From Roseococcus sp. SYP-B2431 (GTDB taxonomy: Bacteria; Pseudomonadota; Alphaproteobacteria; Acetobacterales; Acetobacteraceae), in the NCBI RefSeq assembly GCF_004336745.1, contig NZ_SJXD01000028.1, positions 62,001 to 126,000 of the forward strand: a stretch of 64,000 bases of DNA, read 5' to 3'. The notes beneath the pieces are model-generated. The model searched no databases. It was not told the origin of the DNA and saw only the letters and a program-made list of their open reading frames with translations. This document shows, piece by piece, positions 15,962 to 24,900 of this stretch. A program made the translations under genes and the position numbers. Within the stretch, counting starts at the first letter, position 1, and every line of letters begins with the position of its first letter.

Positions 15962-16987
15962 AGCCGAGAGGTCCAGGACTCCCGAAAAACCCTTCTCGGT
16001 GCCGAAGGCCAGCAGCGTGCCGTTGGCGTTCCAGGCCAGCGCCGAGATCCCGCCCTCGCCCGGCGGGGCGACGGGGACGATGCGGCCGCTGTTGATGTCC
16101 GAGAGCAGGACCAGCCCGTCCTCGAAGCCGGCCGCCACCATCTCGTGCTGCGGATGGCAGGCGACGCGGGTGCACATCACGCCGTCGCCGCCGGCCAGCT
16201 CGGTGGGCGCCTTGCCCATGGGGCCGCCGCCGAAGAAGGGCCAGAGCACGACCGATTCCGCGCCGCTCGTCGCCAGCCATTTTCCCTTGGAGGTGAAGGA
16301 GATGCTGTGCGTCTTGGAGGGGTAGCCCGACATGCGCATGTGCTGCCCATCGGCCAGGCGCCAGCCGTGCAGCGCCATCTCCTGCATCGCGGTCACGACA
16401 TGCGAGCCGTCCGGATGGATGGCGATGGCGGCGTGGCTGCCCTTCCAGTCGAGCACGCGCGGCCGGTCCTCCTTGGCGCCGACGAACCAGAGCGAGGCGC
16501 CGTTGTAGTGGCTCGCCGCGATGCGCTTGCCCTTGGTGTCGAAGGCGATGCCGCCGACCGTAGAGGGATGCGCCAGCGACTTTTGCACGTTGCCCTTGGC
16601 GTCGATGACATGCACGGCCTTGGACACGCCGGCCGCGCGGATGCCGCTCTCGTGGGAGGCGACATGCTCGATCCACTTGCTGCCGAATTTCTGCAGCTCC
16701 GTGACGGTGCCGTCCGGGGCGATGCGCATCACGCGGCCGTCGTCGCCGCCCGTCAGCGCGCCGTCCTTGCCGTCGGCGCAGAGCGAGAGGACCGCGCCCT
16801 TATGGGCCTCGACGCTGGTCCAGTCCGCGCCCCTGGCGGCGAGGTCCACCACATGCACGCTGCCGTCGCCCAGGCCGAAATGCAGGCTGCGGCCCTCGCG
16901 CCCGAAGGCCGCGCCGATGACCCAGGCGCCGAGCTGGCGGGAGAGGCCGCGCTCGGCCAGCAGGTATTCGATATCGGTGTCCGACAT
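15953..16987 (-). CDS. WD40-like beta-propeller protein coupled to the COG0523 GTPase
   Basis: A 344-residue protein with repeated blade-like sequences: VEAHKGAVLSLCADGKDGALTGGDDGRV, SLAHPSTVGGIAFDTKGKRIAASHYNG, WKGSHAAIAIHPDGSHVVTAMQ, SGYPSKTHSISFTSKGKWLATSGAE and GGISALAWNANGTLLAFGTE. About seven blades can be counted, consistent with a closed propeller. No signal peptide is present, so it is cytosolic. Its start overlaps the stop of the upstream COG0523 GTPase by one base (TGATG), implying translational coupling and a joint role, probably in metal delivery. The last codons extend into a palindromic repeat, so the C-terminus may be recent. Confidence 0.85.
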   Translation of the reverse strand: MSDTDIEYLLAERGLSRQLGAWVIGAAFGREGRSLHFGLGDGSVHVVDLAARGADWTSVEAHKGAVLSLCADGKDGALTGGDDGRVMRIAPDGTVTELQKFGSKWIEHVASHESGIRAAGVSKAVHVIDAKGNVQKSLAHPSTVGGIAFDTKGKRIAASHYNGASLWFVGAKEDRPRVLDWKGSHAAIAIHPDGSHVVTAMQEMALHGWRLADGQHMRMSGYPSKTHSISFTSKGKWLATSGAESVVLWPFFGGGPMGKAPTELAGGDGVMCTRVACHPQHEMVAAGFEDGLVLLSDINSGRIVPVAPPGEGGISALAWNANGTLLAFGTEKGFSGVLDLSARA

Positions 16988-17967
16988 CAGGAGGCGGCGT
17001 CCACCTGGCAGGCCTCGAAGCCGCGCCGCAGCTGCGGGCGGTTGAGGTCGCGGCCGATGAAGACGATCTTCGACTTGCGCGGATCGCCCTCCTTCCAGGG
17101 GCCGATATAGTCGCCGTCGGCGATCATGTGCACGGCCTGGAAGGCGAAGCGGCGGTCCTCGCCGGGATAGGCGAGGATGCCCTTGGTGCGCAGCAGGTCC
17201 TGCCCCTTGGCGGCCAGCAGGTCGGTCATCCAGGTGTTGAACTTCTCCGGGTCGATGGGGCGCGACACCTCGAAGGAGATCGAGTTGATGTCGCTGTCGT
17301 GCTCGTGGTCGTCGTCGCCGGACAGGAAGTCGGGCTCGCGGGCCAGGATGCGGTCGAGGTTGAAGGCGTCGCGGCCGATGACGCTGTCGATCGGCGCGTC
17401 GGATTTCGTGCTGCGGATCAGCTCGACCATGGGGTTGATGGCGCGGATGCGGCGTTCGACCTCGACGGCCTCCGCCTCGCTCACCAGGTCCATCTTGTTG
17501 AGCAGGATGAGGTCGGCGAAGGCGATCTGCTCCTCGGCCTCCTTGGTGTCGTCCAGGCGGGCCAGCAGGTGCTTGGCGTCGACCACGGTGACGATGGCGT
17601 CGAGCTTGGTGGCGCGCTTCACATCCTCGTCCACGAAGAAGGTCTGGGCCACGGGGGCCGGGTCGGCGAGGCCGGTGGTCTCGACGATGATGCCGTCGAA
17701 CTTCTCGCGGCGCTTCATCAGGCCCGAGAGGATGCGGATCAGATCCCCGCGCACGGTGCAGCAGATGCAGCCGTTGTTCATCTCGAAGACCTCCTCGTCG
17801 GCATCGACGACGAGGTCGTTGTCCACGCCGAGCTCGCCGAACTCGTTGATCACGACGGCGAATTTCTTGCCGTGGTTCTCGGTGAGGATGCGGTTGAGCA
17901 GCGTGGTCTTGCCCGCGCCGAGATAGCCGGTCAGGACGGTGACGGGGACGGGCGCGGTGTCGCTCAT
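16987..17967 (-). CDS. COG0523 (CobW/ZigA-type) metal-chaperone GTPase
   Basis: A 326-residue G3E GTPase. The P-loop [12 protein letters not shown] spans residues 14-25. The CxCC metal site is C67, C69 and C70 in [24 protein letters not shown] is the Walker B/G3 region and LNKMDLV the guanine-specificity motif. [10 protein letters not shown] loop near residue 225 could also bind metal. The C-terminal half is the CobW C domain ([21 protein letters not shown]). Members insert zinc or cobalt; the WD40 partner and histidine-rich loop suggest zinc allocation rather than cobalamin synthesis, though cobS lies 16 kb away. No convincing Zur box was found upstream. Start ATG at 17967. Confidence 0.9.
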   Translation of the reverse strand: MSDTAPVPVTVLTGYLGAGKTTLLNRILTENHGKKFAVVINEFGELGVDNDLVVDADEEVFEMNNGCICCTVRGDLIRILSGLMKRREKFDGIIVETTGLADPAPVAQTFFVDEDVKRATKLDAIVTVVDAKHLLARLDDTKEAEEQIAFADLILLNKMDLVSEAEAVEVERRIRAINPMVELIRSTKSDAPIDSVIGRDAFNLDRILAREPDFLSGDDDHEHDSDINSISFEVSRPIDPEKFNTWMTDLLAAKGQDLLRTKGILAYPGEDRRFAFQAVHMIADGDYIGPWKEGDPRKSKIVFIGRDLNRPQLRRGFEACQVDAAS

Positions 17968-18069
17968 CTGGTGGAACTCCGAAAAGGCTTCGCGCGCAAT
18001 ATGGTGCAGGGGCGCGAAAGGGCAAAGTGCCGCTTGGCCAGGGCTGCGGGGGGCGCATAGCCTGGGGCC

Positions 18070-18531
18070 ATGACCCTCCAGGACCTGCTCTGGCTTTCGA
18101 CGGCCGCCTATGCCGCCCATGTCATCGAGGAATTCACCCTCGACTGGCGGGGCTGGGCGCAGAACGTGCTCGGGCTGCCGGCGGAATGGCCGAATTTCTA
18201 CGTTGTGAACGCCGTCGTCGCGGTGCTGGGGGCGGCGGCGGCGATGGTGGCGCCGAACCTGCCCGCGGTGGCGCTGGCCTTTCCGGCGCTGATGCTGATC
18301 AACGCGACCTTCTTCCACGTCCTGCCGGCGATCCGCTTCGGCGGGCGCTTCTCGCCGGGGCTGATCTCGGCGGTGCTGCTGTTCTACCCGCTGGGGATTG
18401 CCTGCTACGCGGTGGCGGAGGTGGGCTGGGGCGCCTTGGCGCTCTCGGTGGCGATCGGGGCGGGGCTGATGGCCTGGCCGGTGGCGCTGCTGATGGTCAA
18501 GGACAGGCCCTATTTCCGGCAGGACCGCTGA
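18070..18531 (+). CDS. HXXEE domain membrane protein
   Basis: A 153-residue integral membrane protein with four or five hydrophobic segments. The N-terminal [19 protein letters not shown] contains the HxxEE motif that names the family, and [18 protein letters not shown] carries a second conserved histidine. The placement of H and E residues in membrane helices suggests metal binding or a membrane-embedded enzyme, but the family is uncharacterised. Divergent from the COG0523 GTPase gene with about 100 bases between, so they could share a regulatory region. Confidence 0.8.
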   Translation: MTLQDLLWLSTAAYAAHVIEEFTLDWRGWAQNVLGLPAEWPNFYVVNAVVAVLGAAAAMVAPNLPAVALAFPALMLINATFFHVLPAIRFGGRFSPGLISAVLLFYPLGIACYAVAEVGWGALALSVAIGAGLMAWPVALLMVKDRPYFRQDR

Positions 18532-18682
18532 GCCACCGGAGGGCGATCTCGGCGCCCTGCTCGACCTGGATGACCAGGGCCGAAAGATGCGCCGGTCATG
18601 ACCGGAATTCCGGTCCGAATGTCCCCGGCTTCAACGATTCCGCGCGCCACGGGTTGAACAGGCTCCATCAGAGGAGGCCGCC

Positions 18683-18871
18683 ATGACCAAAGGAAAATCC
18701 ATTCCCGGCAGTTCGAAGAAGGGCGACATCGACACCCGGAGCACCGACGCGAACGGCAAGCAGGCCGACGAGGTGAAGCCGCACAGCGAGAGGGCCGGCG
18801 AGACACCCTCGAAGAAGTCGCCCCGCCAGGGCGAGGTCGGCGGGGCCCTGAAGGACCAGGTCGGCCACTGA
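18683..18871 (+). CDS. Small hydrophilic protein (62 residues), function unknown
   Basis: A small, lysine- and glycine-rich, very hydrophilic protein (MTKGKSIPGSSKKGDIDTRS start, ending GGALKDQVGH) with no predicted structure beyond disorder. It is credible because a strong GAGGAGG lies eight bases before the ATG, the codon usage looks coding and a hairpin follows at 18901. The composition resembles small stress-induced or DNA-associated proteins; no family is claimed. Bases 18532-18682 upstream hold the probable promoter. Confidence 0.6.
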   Translation: MTKGKSIPGSSKKGDIDTRSTDANGKQADEVKPHSERAGETPSKKSPRQGEVGGALKDQVGH

Positions 18872-18900
18872 CGCCAGCGGCGCCTTCGGTCGGTTTGGAC

Positions 18901-18924
18901 GGTCCGGCTCGGGCGAACCGGACC
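18901..18924. terminator. Intergenic hairpin between convergent genes
   Basis: GGTCCGG and CCGGACC form a perfect 7-bp stem around CTCGGGCGAA, with flanking bases (GAC/GTC) nearly extending it. It sits between the stop of the 62-residue protein and the stop of the convergent aminotransferase gene, the position of a bidirectional terminator, but lacks a U-tract. Confidence 0.5.
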
Positions 18925-18927
18925 GCG

Positions 18928-18974
18928 TCTCAGGCCCCAGTCTCAGGCCCCAGTCTCAGGCCCCAGTCTCAGGC
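18928..18974. repeat. 13-bp tandem repeat at the aminotransferase stop
   Basis: Three full copies of TCTCAGGCCCCAG plus an eight-base partial copy. On the minus strand each copy reads ...CCTGAGA..., so each carries a TGA, although 13 bases is not a multiple of three and only the first is in frame as the stop of the class III aminotransferase. Probably a slippage product. Confidence 0.85.
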
Positions 18975-20291
18975 GGCTTCCTTGTGGATCGCATCCGCCA
19001 GGGTGGTGAAGATGCGGTCCACATGGCTCTTCTCGACGATGAGCGGCGGGCTGAGGGCGATGATGTCGCCTGTCACGCGCACCAGCAGCCCGTCGTCGAA
19101 GCACCGGCGGAAGACCTGCGTGGCGCGGTCGCCCGGCCTGCCCTCGCGCGACTTCAGCTCGATGCCCGCGATCAGGCCGTAGTTGCGGATGTCGATCACG
19201 TTGGGCGCGGACTTCATGGCGTGGGAGGCCTGCTCCCAGTACGGCTCGATGGACTTCACCCGGCCCGGCAGGTCCTCGCGGACATGGATGTCGATGGCCG
19301 CGATGGCGGCGGCGGCCGCCAGCGGATGGCCCGAATAGGTGTAGCCGTGGAAGAACTCGATGCCCGCTTCCGTGCCCTTCACGATGGTGTCGTAGATATG
19401 CTCGTTGATCGCGACCGCGCCCATGGGCACCGCGGCGTTGGTGAGGCCCTTCGCCATGGTCATGATGTCCGGCATCACGCCCAGGCGCTCGGCGCCGAAG
19501 GGGGTGCCGATGCGGCCGAAGCCGGTGATGACCTCGTCGTAGATCAGCAGGATGCCGTGCTTGGTGCAGAGCTCGCGCAGGCGCTCGAGATAGCCGGCGG
19601 GCGGCACCAGCACGCCCGTCGAGCCGGCGACCGGCTCCACCATCACCGCGGCGATGGTGTCGCCATGCAGGCTCACCAGCCGCTCCAGCTCGTCGGCGAG
19701 GTAGGCGCCCTTGGCGGGCTGGCCCTTGGAGAAGTCGTTCTGGCCCGGGAGATGCGTGCTCGGCAGGTGGTCCACATAGGGGAGCATGGCGCCGAACTGC
19801 TTGCGGTTGCCGCCGATGCCGCCAACCGACATGCCGCCGAAGCCCACGCCGTGATAGCCGCGCTCGCGCCCCACGAGGCGGACGCGCTGGGCCTGGCCGC
19901 GCGCGCGCTGATAGGCGAGCGCGATCTTCAGCGCCGTGTCGGCGCTCTCGGAGCCGGAATTGGTGAAGAAGACGCGGTCCAGCCCGCCCGGCGTCAGGTC
20001 GGCGACGCGGGCCGCGGCCTCGAAGGCCAGCGGATGGCCGAGCTGGAAGGTGGGCGCGAAGTCGAGGATGGCGGCCTGCTTCTGGATGGCCTCGGTGATC
20101 TCGCGGCGGCCATGGCCGGCATTGCTGCACCAGAGGCCGGCCGTGCCGTCCAGGATCTCGCGGCCCTCGGGGGTGTAGTAGCTCATGCCCTCGGCGCGCG
20201 CGAGCATGCGCGGGTGGGACTTGAAGTACTTGTTGTCCGAGAAGGGCATGAAGAAGGCGTCCATGTTGTTCGGACGCGAGATCTCGTTCAT
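18969..20291 (-). CDS. Class III PLP-dependent aminotransferase (omega-amino acid:pyruvate type)
   Basis: A 440-residue fold-type I transaminase. Motifs include TAGLWCSNAGHGRREI, VFFTNSGSESADTALKIA (PLP phosphate cup), GRERGYHGVGFGGMSVGG, LLIYDEVITGFGRIG (Asp contacting the pyridine nitrogen) and IMTMAKGLTNAAVPMGAV with the Schiff-base lysine. HGYTYSGHPLAAAAA follows. The sequence type matches beta-alanine or other omega-amino acid:pyruvate aminotransferases. The true donor is not predictable. It is followed by the 13-bp tandem repeats and divergent from the pepsin-like genes. Confidence 0.9.
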   Translation of the reverse strand: MNEISRPNNMDAFFMPFSDNKYFKSHPRMLARAEGMSYYTPEGREILDGTAGLWCSNAGHGRREITEAIQKQAAILDFAPTFQLGHPLAFEAAARVADLTPGGLDRVFFTNSGSESADTALKIALAYQRARGQAQRVRLVGRERGYHGVGFGGMSVGGIGGNRKQFGAMLPYVDHLPSTHLPGQNDFSKGQPAKGAYLADELERLVSLHGDTIAAVMVEPVAGSTGVLVPPAGYLERLRELCTKHGILLIYDEVITGFGRIGTPFGAERLGVMPDIMTMAKGLTNAAVPMGAVAINEHIYDTIVKGTEAGIEFFHGYTYSGHPLAAAAAIAAIDIHVREDLPGRVKSIEPYWEQASHAMKSAPNVIDIRNYGLIAGIELKSREGRPGDRATQVFRRCFDDGLLVRVTGDIIALSPPLIVEKSHVDRIFTTLADAIHKEAA

Positions 20292-20371
20292 CGGCGGGGT
20301 CCTGATCGTGTGGGCGGGAGCTTAGACCCGCAAGGCCGGGCCGTCCAAGGCCAGGGGGGAGGGTTGCGGGC

Positions 20372-21763
20372 ATGACGACCGAGGCGCCGGAAGGCAAGGA
20401 CAGGACCGCCCCGCGGCGCGCGCCCCGGCGGGCCGCGCTGGGCCTCGCGGCCTGGGGGGCCCTCGCCGGGGGGCCGGCGGCCGCGCAGGGCTGGAACCTG
20501 TACGAGGGCGGGCGGAGCGTCTTCGTCCCCTTCCACAATGCCGGCAGCAACCAGGACCTGGAGGCCTCGCCCTCGCTGGCGCTGTCCTTCCCGGGCTTCA
20601 CGCCGGCCATCGCGGCTTTCACGATGGACACCGGCTCCACGGGCATCATCGCCTCGCCCGACAATTTCCAGCCCGGCCCCGGGGCGGTGGCGGTCGAGCC
20701 GGGAACCCTGACCTACAGCAGCTCCGGCCGCCGCAACCACGGCACCTGGTGGCGCAGCCAGGTCGAGATCCGCGGCCCCGATGGCGAGGTGATGGCCGTC
20801 GCGCAGGTGCCCGTGCTCCAGGTGACCCGCATCACCTGCCTGCCGCGGGCCCGCGACTGCGAGCCGAGCGAAAGCCCCACCCGCGTCGCCATGATGGGCG
20901 TGGGCTTCGCCCGCGAGGCCGACCACCAGCCGCAGGGCACGCCCGACCGGAACCCGCTCATCAACCTCCGCCGCCTCCGGGTGGAGGGCCGCCTGCAGGA
21001 GCTGCCCGCGGCCTGGCATGCCGGCTATGCCGTGAGCCGCGACGGCGTCGCGCTCGGCCTCTCGCCCGAGCGGACGGAAGGCGCGGCCTTCGTGAAGCTC
21101 CTCCCCGATCCCGCCCTTCCGGGCGAATGGCAGGCGCCGCCGGGCGAGCTGGCCATCGGCGGCGTCGCCGGACAGGGCAGCGCGCTGGTGGACACCGGCG
21201 TGAGCTCGATGTTCCTCCAGCCCCCGCCCGGCACGCCCCTCGCGCCCGCGCAGCCCGTGCCCGAGGGAACGACGATCGGCCTGACCCTGCCCGGCGGCGG
21301 CGCCGCCTTCCTGCGCTACGGCTTCACCCTGCGGCACGGCCCGGGCGACCGCCTCGCGCGGGACACGCCGCTGACGCCGGCGCGCGTGACGGTGGCGCAT
21401 GGCAACGCGGTCTTCGTGAACACCGGGCGCTTCTTCCTGAACGCCTTCGAGGTGATCTTCGATCCGGCGAACGGCTTCGTCGGCTACCGCCCGGCGCGCG
21501 GCTCCGCGGCGGGCCAGGTCGTCCCGGGCCTGGCGCTGCGGGGGCCCGTGACGCTGCCCGACGGCTTCCGGTCCAGCCTGCCCGTCACGCTGCTGGACGA
21601 GACCCGGCTGGCGAGCTCCGGCCATGTCGAGCTGGGGGGCGGCGTCTCGGGGCCGGGGCGGCTGGTCCTGGCGGGCGGCGGCACCTTCCGGCTCTCCGGC
21701 GAGGCCCGCCATGCCGGTGGAACGGTGCTGGAGAGCGGAACCCGCCTCTCGCCTGGCCGCTGA
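20372..21763 (+). CDS. Secreted pepsin-like aspartic protease homologue with truncated beta-helix tail
   Basis: A 463-residue exported protein: signal peptide of about 38 residues ending PAAA-QGW. The rest shows the layout of a bilobal A1 (pepsin) peptidase. The first catalytic motif is MDTGSTG (D86), a flap-like LTYSSSG has Y115, an AMMGVGF hydrophobic-hydrophobic-Gly motif is near 174, the second catalytic motif is LVDTGVSS (D274), and the lobe ends with FEVIFDPANGFVGY. The two aspartates are 188 residues apart, close to the 183 of pepsin. C156 and C163 could form a small disulfide loop. After residue 425 only one beta-helix repeat (LVLAGGGTFRLSG, AGGTVLESGT) remains before the stop, whereas the next gene continues into a full autotransporter. 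So it is a duplicated copy lacking a barrel, and would stay periplasmic or need other export. GGGGGAGGG precedes the ATG. Confidence 0.75.
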   Translation: MTTEAPEGKDRTAPRRAPRRAALGLAAWGALAGGPAAAQGWNLYEGGRSVFVPFHNAGSNQDLEASPSLALSFPGFTPAIAAFTMDTGSTGIIASPDNFQPGPGAVAVEPGTLTYSSSGRRNHGTWWRSQVEIRGPDGEVMAVAQVPVLQVTRITCLPRARDCEPSESPTRVAMMGVGFAREADHQPQGTPDRNPLINLRRLRVEGRLQELPAAWHAGYAVSRDGVALGLSPERTEGAAFVKLLPDPALPGEWQAPPGELAIGGVAGQGSALVDTGVSSMFLQPPPGTPLAPAQPVPEGTTIGLTLPGGGAAFLRYGFTLRHGPGDRLARDTPLTPARVTVAHGNAVFVNTGRFFLNAFEVIFDPANGFVGYRPARGSAAGQVVPGLALRGPVTLPDGFRSSLPVTLLDETRLASSGHVELGGGVSGPGRLVLAGGGTFRLSGEARHAGGTVLESGTRLSPGR

Positions 21764-21816
21764 CGCCGCCCGCGACGGGCATCCTTCCCCGTTCCGGCAC
21801 CTGTTGCGATGCTGCA

Positions 21817-21860
21817 ACTTCCGGGAAAATTCCTGCAATCCCAGGTTGCAGAACTTCCGC
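21817..21860. promoter_or_regulatory. AT-richer region with CTGCAA/TTGCAG inverted repeats before the autotransporter gene
   Basis: CTGCAA-TCCCAGG-TTGCAG (21834-21852) is a perfect 6-bp inverted repeat, and an earlier CTGCAAC with the later GTTGCAG makes a wider one. The region is clearly AT-richer than its surroundings and ends about 55 bases before the ATG at 21909. It is a plausible promoter/operator for the autotransporter; no -35/-10 pair is certain. Confidence 0.35.
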
Positions 21861-21908
21861 ACAGGTCATCAGATTTGCGCTGAATTCAATCGCGAGATCC
21901 GGACTTCC

Positions 21909-24900
21909 ATGCCTCGTCGCCGCGCCGCCCGTCCCGCCGCCCCGACCGTTTCCCGCAAGACCGCCACCGCCGCCTTCGCCATCGGCCTGCTGGCCTGCCA
22001 GGCGCCGCCCGGATGGGCCCAGGGCTGGAGCCTCTATGACGGCGGGCAGAGCGCCTTCGTGTCCTTCCACAACGCCGCCACCAACACGCATCTGAACTTC
22101 TCGCCGTCGATCATGCTCGACTTCGCCGGCTTCACTCCCTCCGCGGCCGCCTTCACCATGGACACCGGCTCGACCGGGATCGTGGCCTCGCCGGAGAACT
22201 TCACCCCGGGGCCGGGCGCCATCAACATGGGCGCCGGCGAGCTGACCTACAGCAGCAGCGGCCAGCGCAACCTGGGCACCTGGTGGCTGACCGACGTGTC
22301 CATCAAGGGGGCCGACGGCACCGTGGTCGCGATCGCGCGGGTCCCGGTGCTGCAGGTGACCGAGATCAGGTGCGTCCCGGGCGCGCGCCACTGCACGGCC
22401 ACGACGAGCCCGACGGGCGTTGCCATGATGGGGGTGGGCTTCGGTCGCGAGGCCGATCACCAGCCCCAGAGCACGCCGGACAAGAACCCGCTCCTCAACC
22501 TGACCCATGCGACGGTGGGCGGAAGCCTGCAGAGCCTGCCTTCCGGCTGGCACAACGGCTATATCGTCAGCCGCGGCGGCGTGACGCTCGGCCTGAGCGC
22601 CGCCGAGACCGCCGGCGCCGCCTTCGTGAAGCTGCTGCCGGCCGCCACCTATGCGCACGAATGGCAGGCGGCCCCGGGCGCGGTGAGCGTCAACGGCGTC
22701 ACCGGGCAGGGAACCGCGCTGGTGGATACCGGCATCGGCGGCATGTTCCTCCACGCGCTTCCCGGCACCGGGCTCGTGCCCTCGCAGGCGGTGGCCGACG
22801 GCACGGTGGTCGGCATCACGCTGCCCGGCGGGGCGGCGGATTTCCTGAGCTACAGCTTCACCGTGCAGAACGGGGCCGGCGGCGACCTGGTGCAGAACAC
22901 GCCGCTGACGCCCCAGAACATCACGGTCTCCGGCGGCTCCAACGCCTTCGTGAACACCGGCCGGCACTTCCTCAACAGCTTCGACGTGATCTTCGACGCG
23001 GGGAACGGCTTCATCGGCTACCGGCTGGCGCCCGCCGCCGCCGCCGGGCGCGTCGCGGCGGGGCTGGCGCTGCAGGGCAACGTGGCGCTGCCGGCCACCT
23101 TCTTCTCCAGCCTGCCGAGCGTCCTGCTGGCCGATACCACGCTGCAAAGCGCGGGCACGGCGGGCTTCACCGGCGGCATCAACGGCCATGCCGCGCTGAC
23201 GCTGGCCGGCGGCGGCACCTTCAACCTCGCCGGCCCCGGCGGCTACACCGGCGGCACCACGGTGACCGGGGGCACCACGCTCTCGATCGTGACCGGGCGG
23301 GAGCTCGGCACCGGCGCGCTGACCCTGGCCGGCGGCATCCTGGGCGCGAGCACGGCCGGCAGCGGCTTCAACCTGGCGCTCCCGGTCGTGCTCGGCCAGG
23401 GGGGCGGCGCCATCTCGGGGAATGGGCAGGCGTCGATGCTCTCCGGCGTCATCTCGGGCAGCGGCGCGCTGACGGTCGGGGGCGGCGGCACCGTGACGCT
23501 GACCGGCGCCAATACCCATTCGGGCGGCACGCTGGTCGGGGCGGGAACGGTCCTGGCCGTCAATGCCGATGCGGCCCTGGGCGCGGCGACGGCGGGGCTG
23601 ACCCTCTCCGGCGGCACGCTGCGGGCGCTGGGCAACATCACCTCGCAGCGGCCGGTGACCGTGGCCGCGGCGGGCGGCACCTTCGACACGGGCGCGGGCT
23701 TCGTCATCCAGCTGAACGGGCCCACCAGCTTCCTGGGGCCCGTCGCGCATGTCGGCGCGGGCAGGTTCCAGCTGGCCGGGGACACGACCAGCAGCCAGAT
23801 CGTGGTCGCGGCCTCCGGCACGCTCTCGGTGAACGGCACGCTGACCGCTCCGGCGCTGGCCATCGGCTCGGGCGCCACGCTGGCGGGCAACGGCGTCGTG
23901 AACGCGCCGACGGCGGTGGCGGGCACGATCGCGCCCGGCAGCTCGCCCGGCACGCTCACCTTCACCGCGCCGGTGGTGATGCTGCCCGGCGCGGCCCTGG
24001 CCATCGAGGTGGACGGGCCGGGCACCGGGACCGGCGCCGGGAATCACGACCGGGTGGTGGTCACGGGGGTGGGGAACAGCTTCACCGCCGCCGGCCAGAT
24101 CGTGCCGCAGCTGCGCGGCATCCCGGGCTCCGCCACCAATGCCTTCACGCCGGCCTTCGGCCAGGCCTTCACCATCGTGCAGGCCGATGGCGGCGTGCTC
24201 GGCTCCTTCTCGGGCATCGCGCAGCCCGCCTCCGGCCTGCCCGCCAACGCGCGCTTCGACGCCCTCTACGGCACGAATGCCGTGGCCCTGGTGACGACGC
24301 CGGCCCGCTACGCCGCGCTGGGCGGGACGGCCAATGCCGCCGCCGCCGGCGCGGGGCTCGACGCCTTCCGGCCGGCCGCAGGACCGCGCCTGGCGGGCGA
24401 GGTCGGCGAGGTCTTCAACACCCTGTACCAGATGTCCGCGGGCCAGCTCGGCACCGCGCTCGACCAGCTCTCCGGCTCGGCCTACGGCGACGGGCTGACC
24501 GGGCGGATGGAGTCGCGGCGGCTCTTCTCCGGCGCCATCGCCGGGCAGCTGGCCGCCGGGCGCGGCGGCCTCGCCGACCGGCAATCGACCAGCGTGTCCG
24601 GCGGCGAGCGCACCGCCTGGATCCAGGCGCTGGGCCAGCCCATGCTGCGGCTGGGCGGGGACGGCCATGCGAGCGGCTTCAGCGGCTCCATGGGCGGCGT
24701 CGCGGCCGGCATGGACATGCGGCTGGGCGCGAGCTGGCGGCTGGGCGCGGCCATCGGCTTCACCTCCGGCACGCTGACGCCCCGCGCGGGCGGGCGGATC
24801 GACTCCGACGCGGTGCATTTCGCGATCTATGGCGGCTGGTCCGACGCCTCCGGCCTCTTCGCCGAGGCGGATGTCGGCGGCGGCTGGGCGCATGACCGCA

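Noticed and set aside
17968-18040. Zur box before the COG0523 GTPase gene
   Set aside because: Only a short GC palindrome (TTCGCGCGCAA) is seen; it does not match the AT-rich dyad expected for Zur.
20372-21763. Retropepsin or DUF3443-like single-lobe protein
   Set aside because: A single DTG would fit those families, but here a second DTG at pepsin-like spacing and the lobe-2 closing motif are present; kept as an alternative only.
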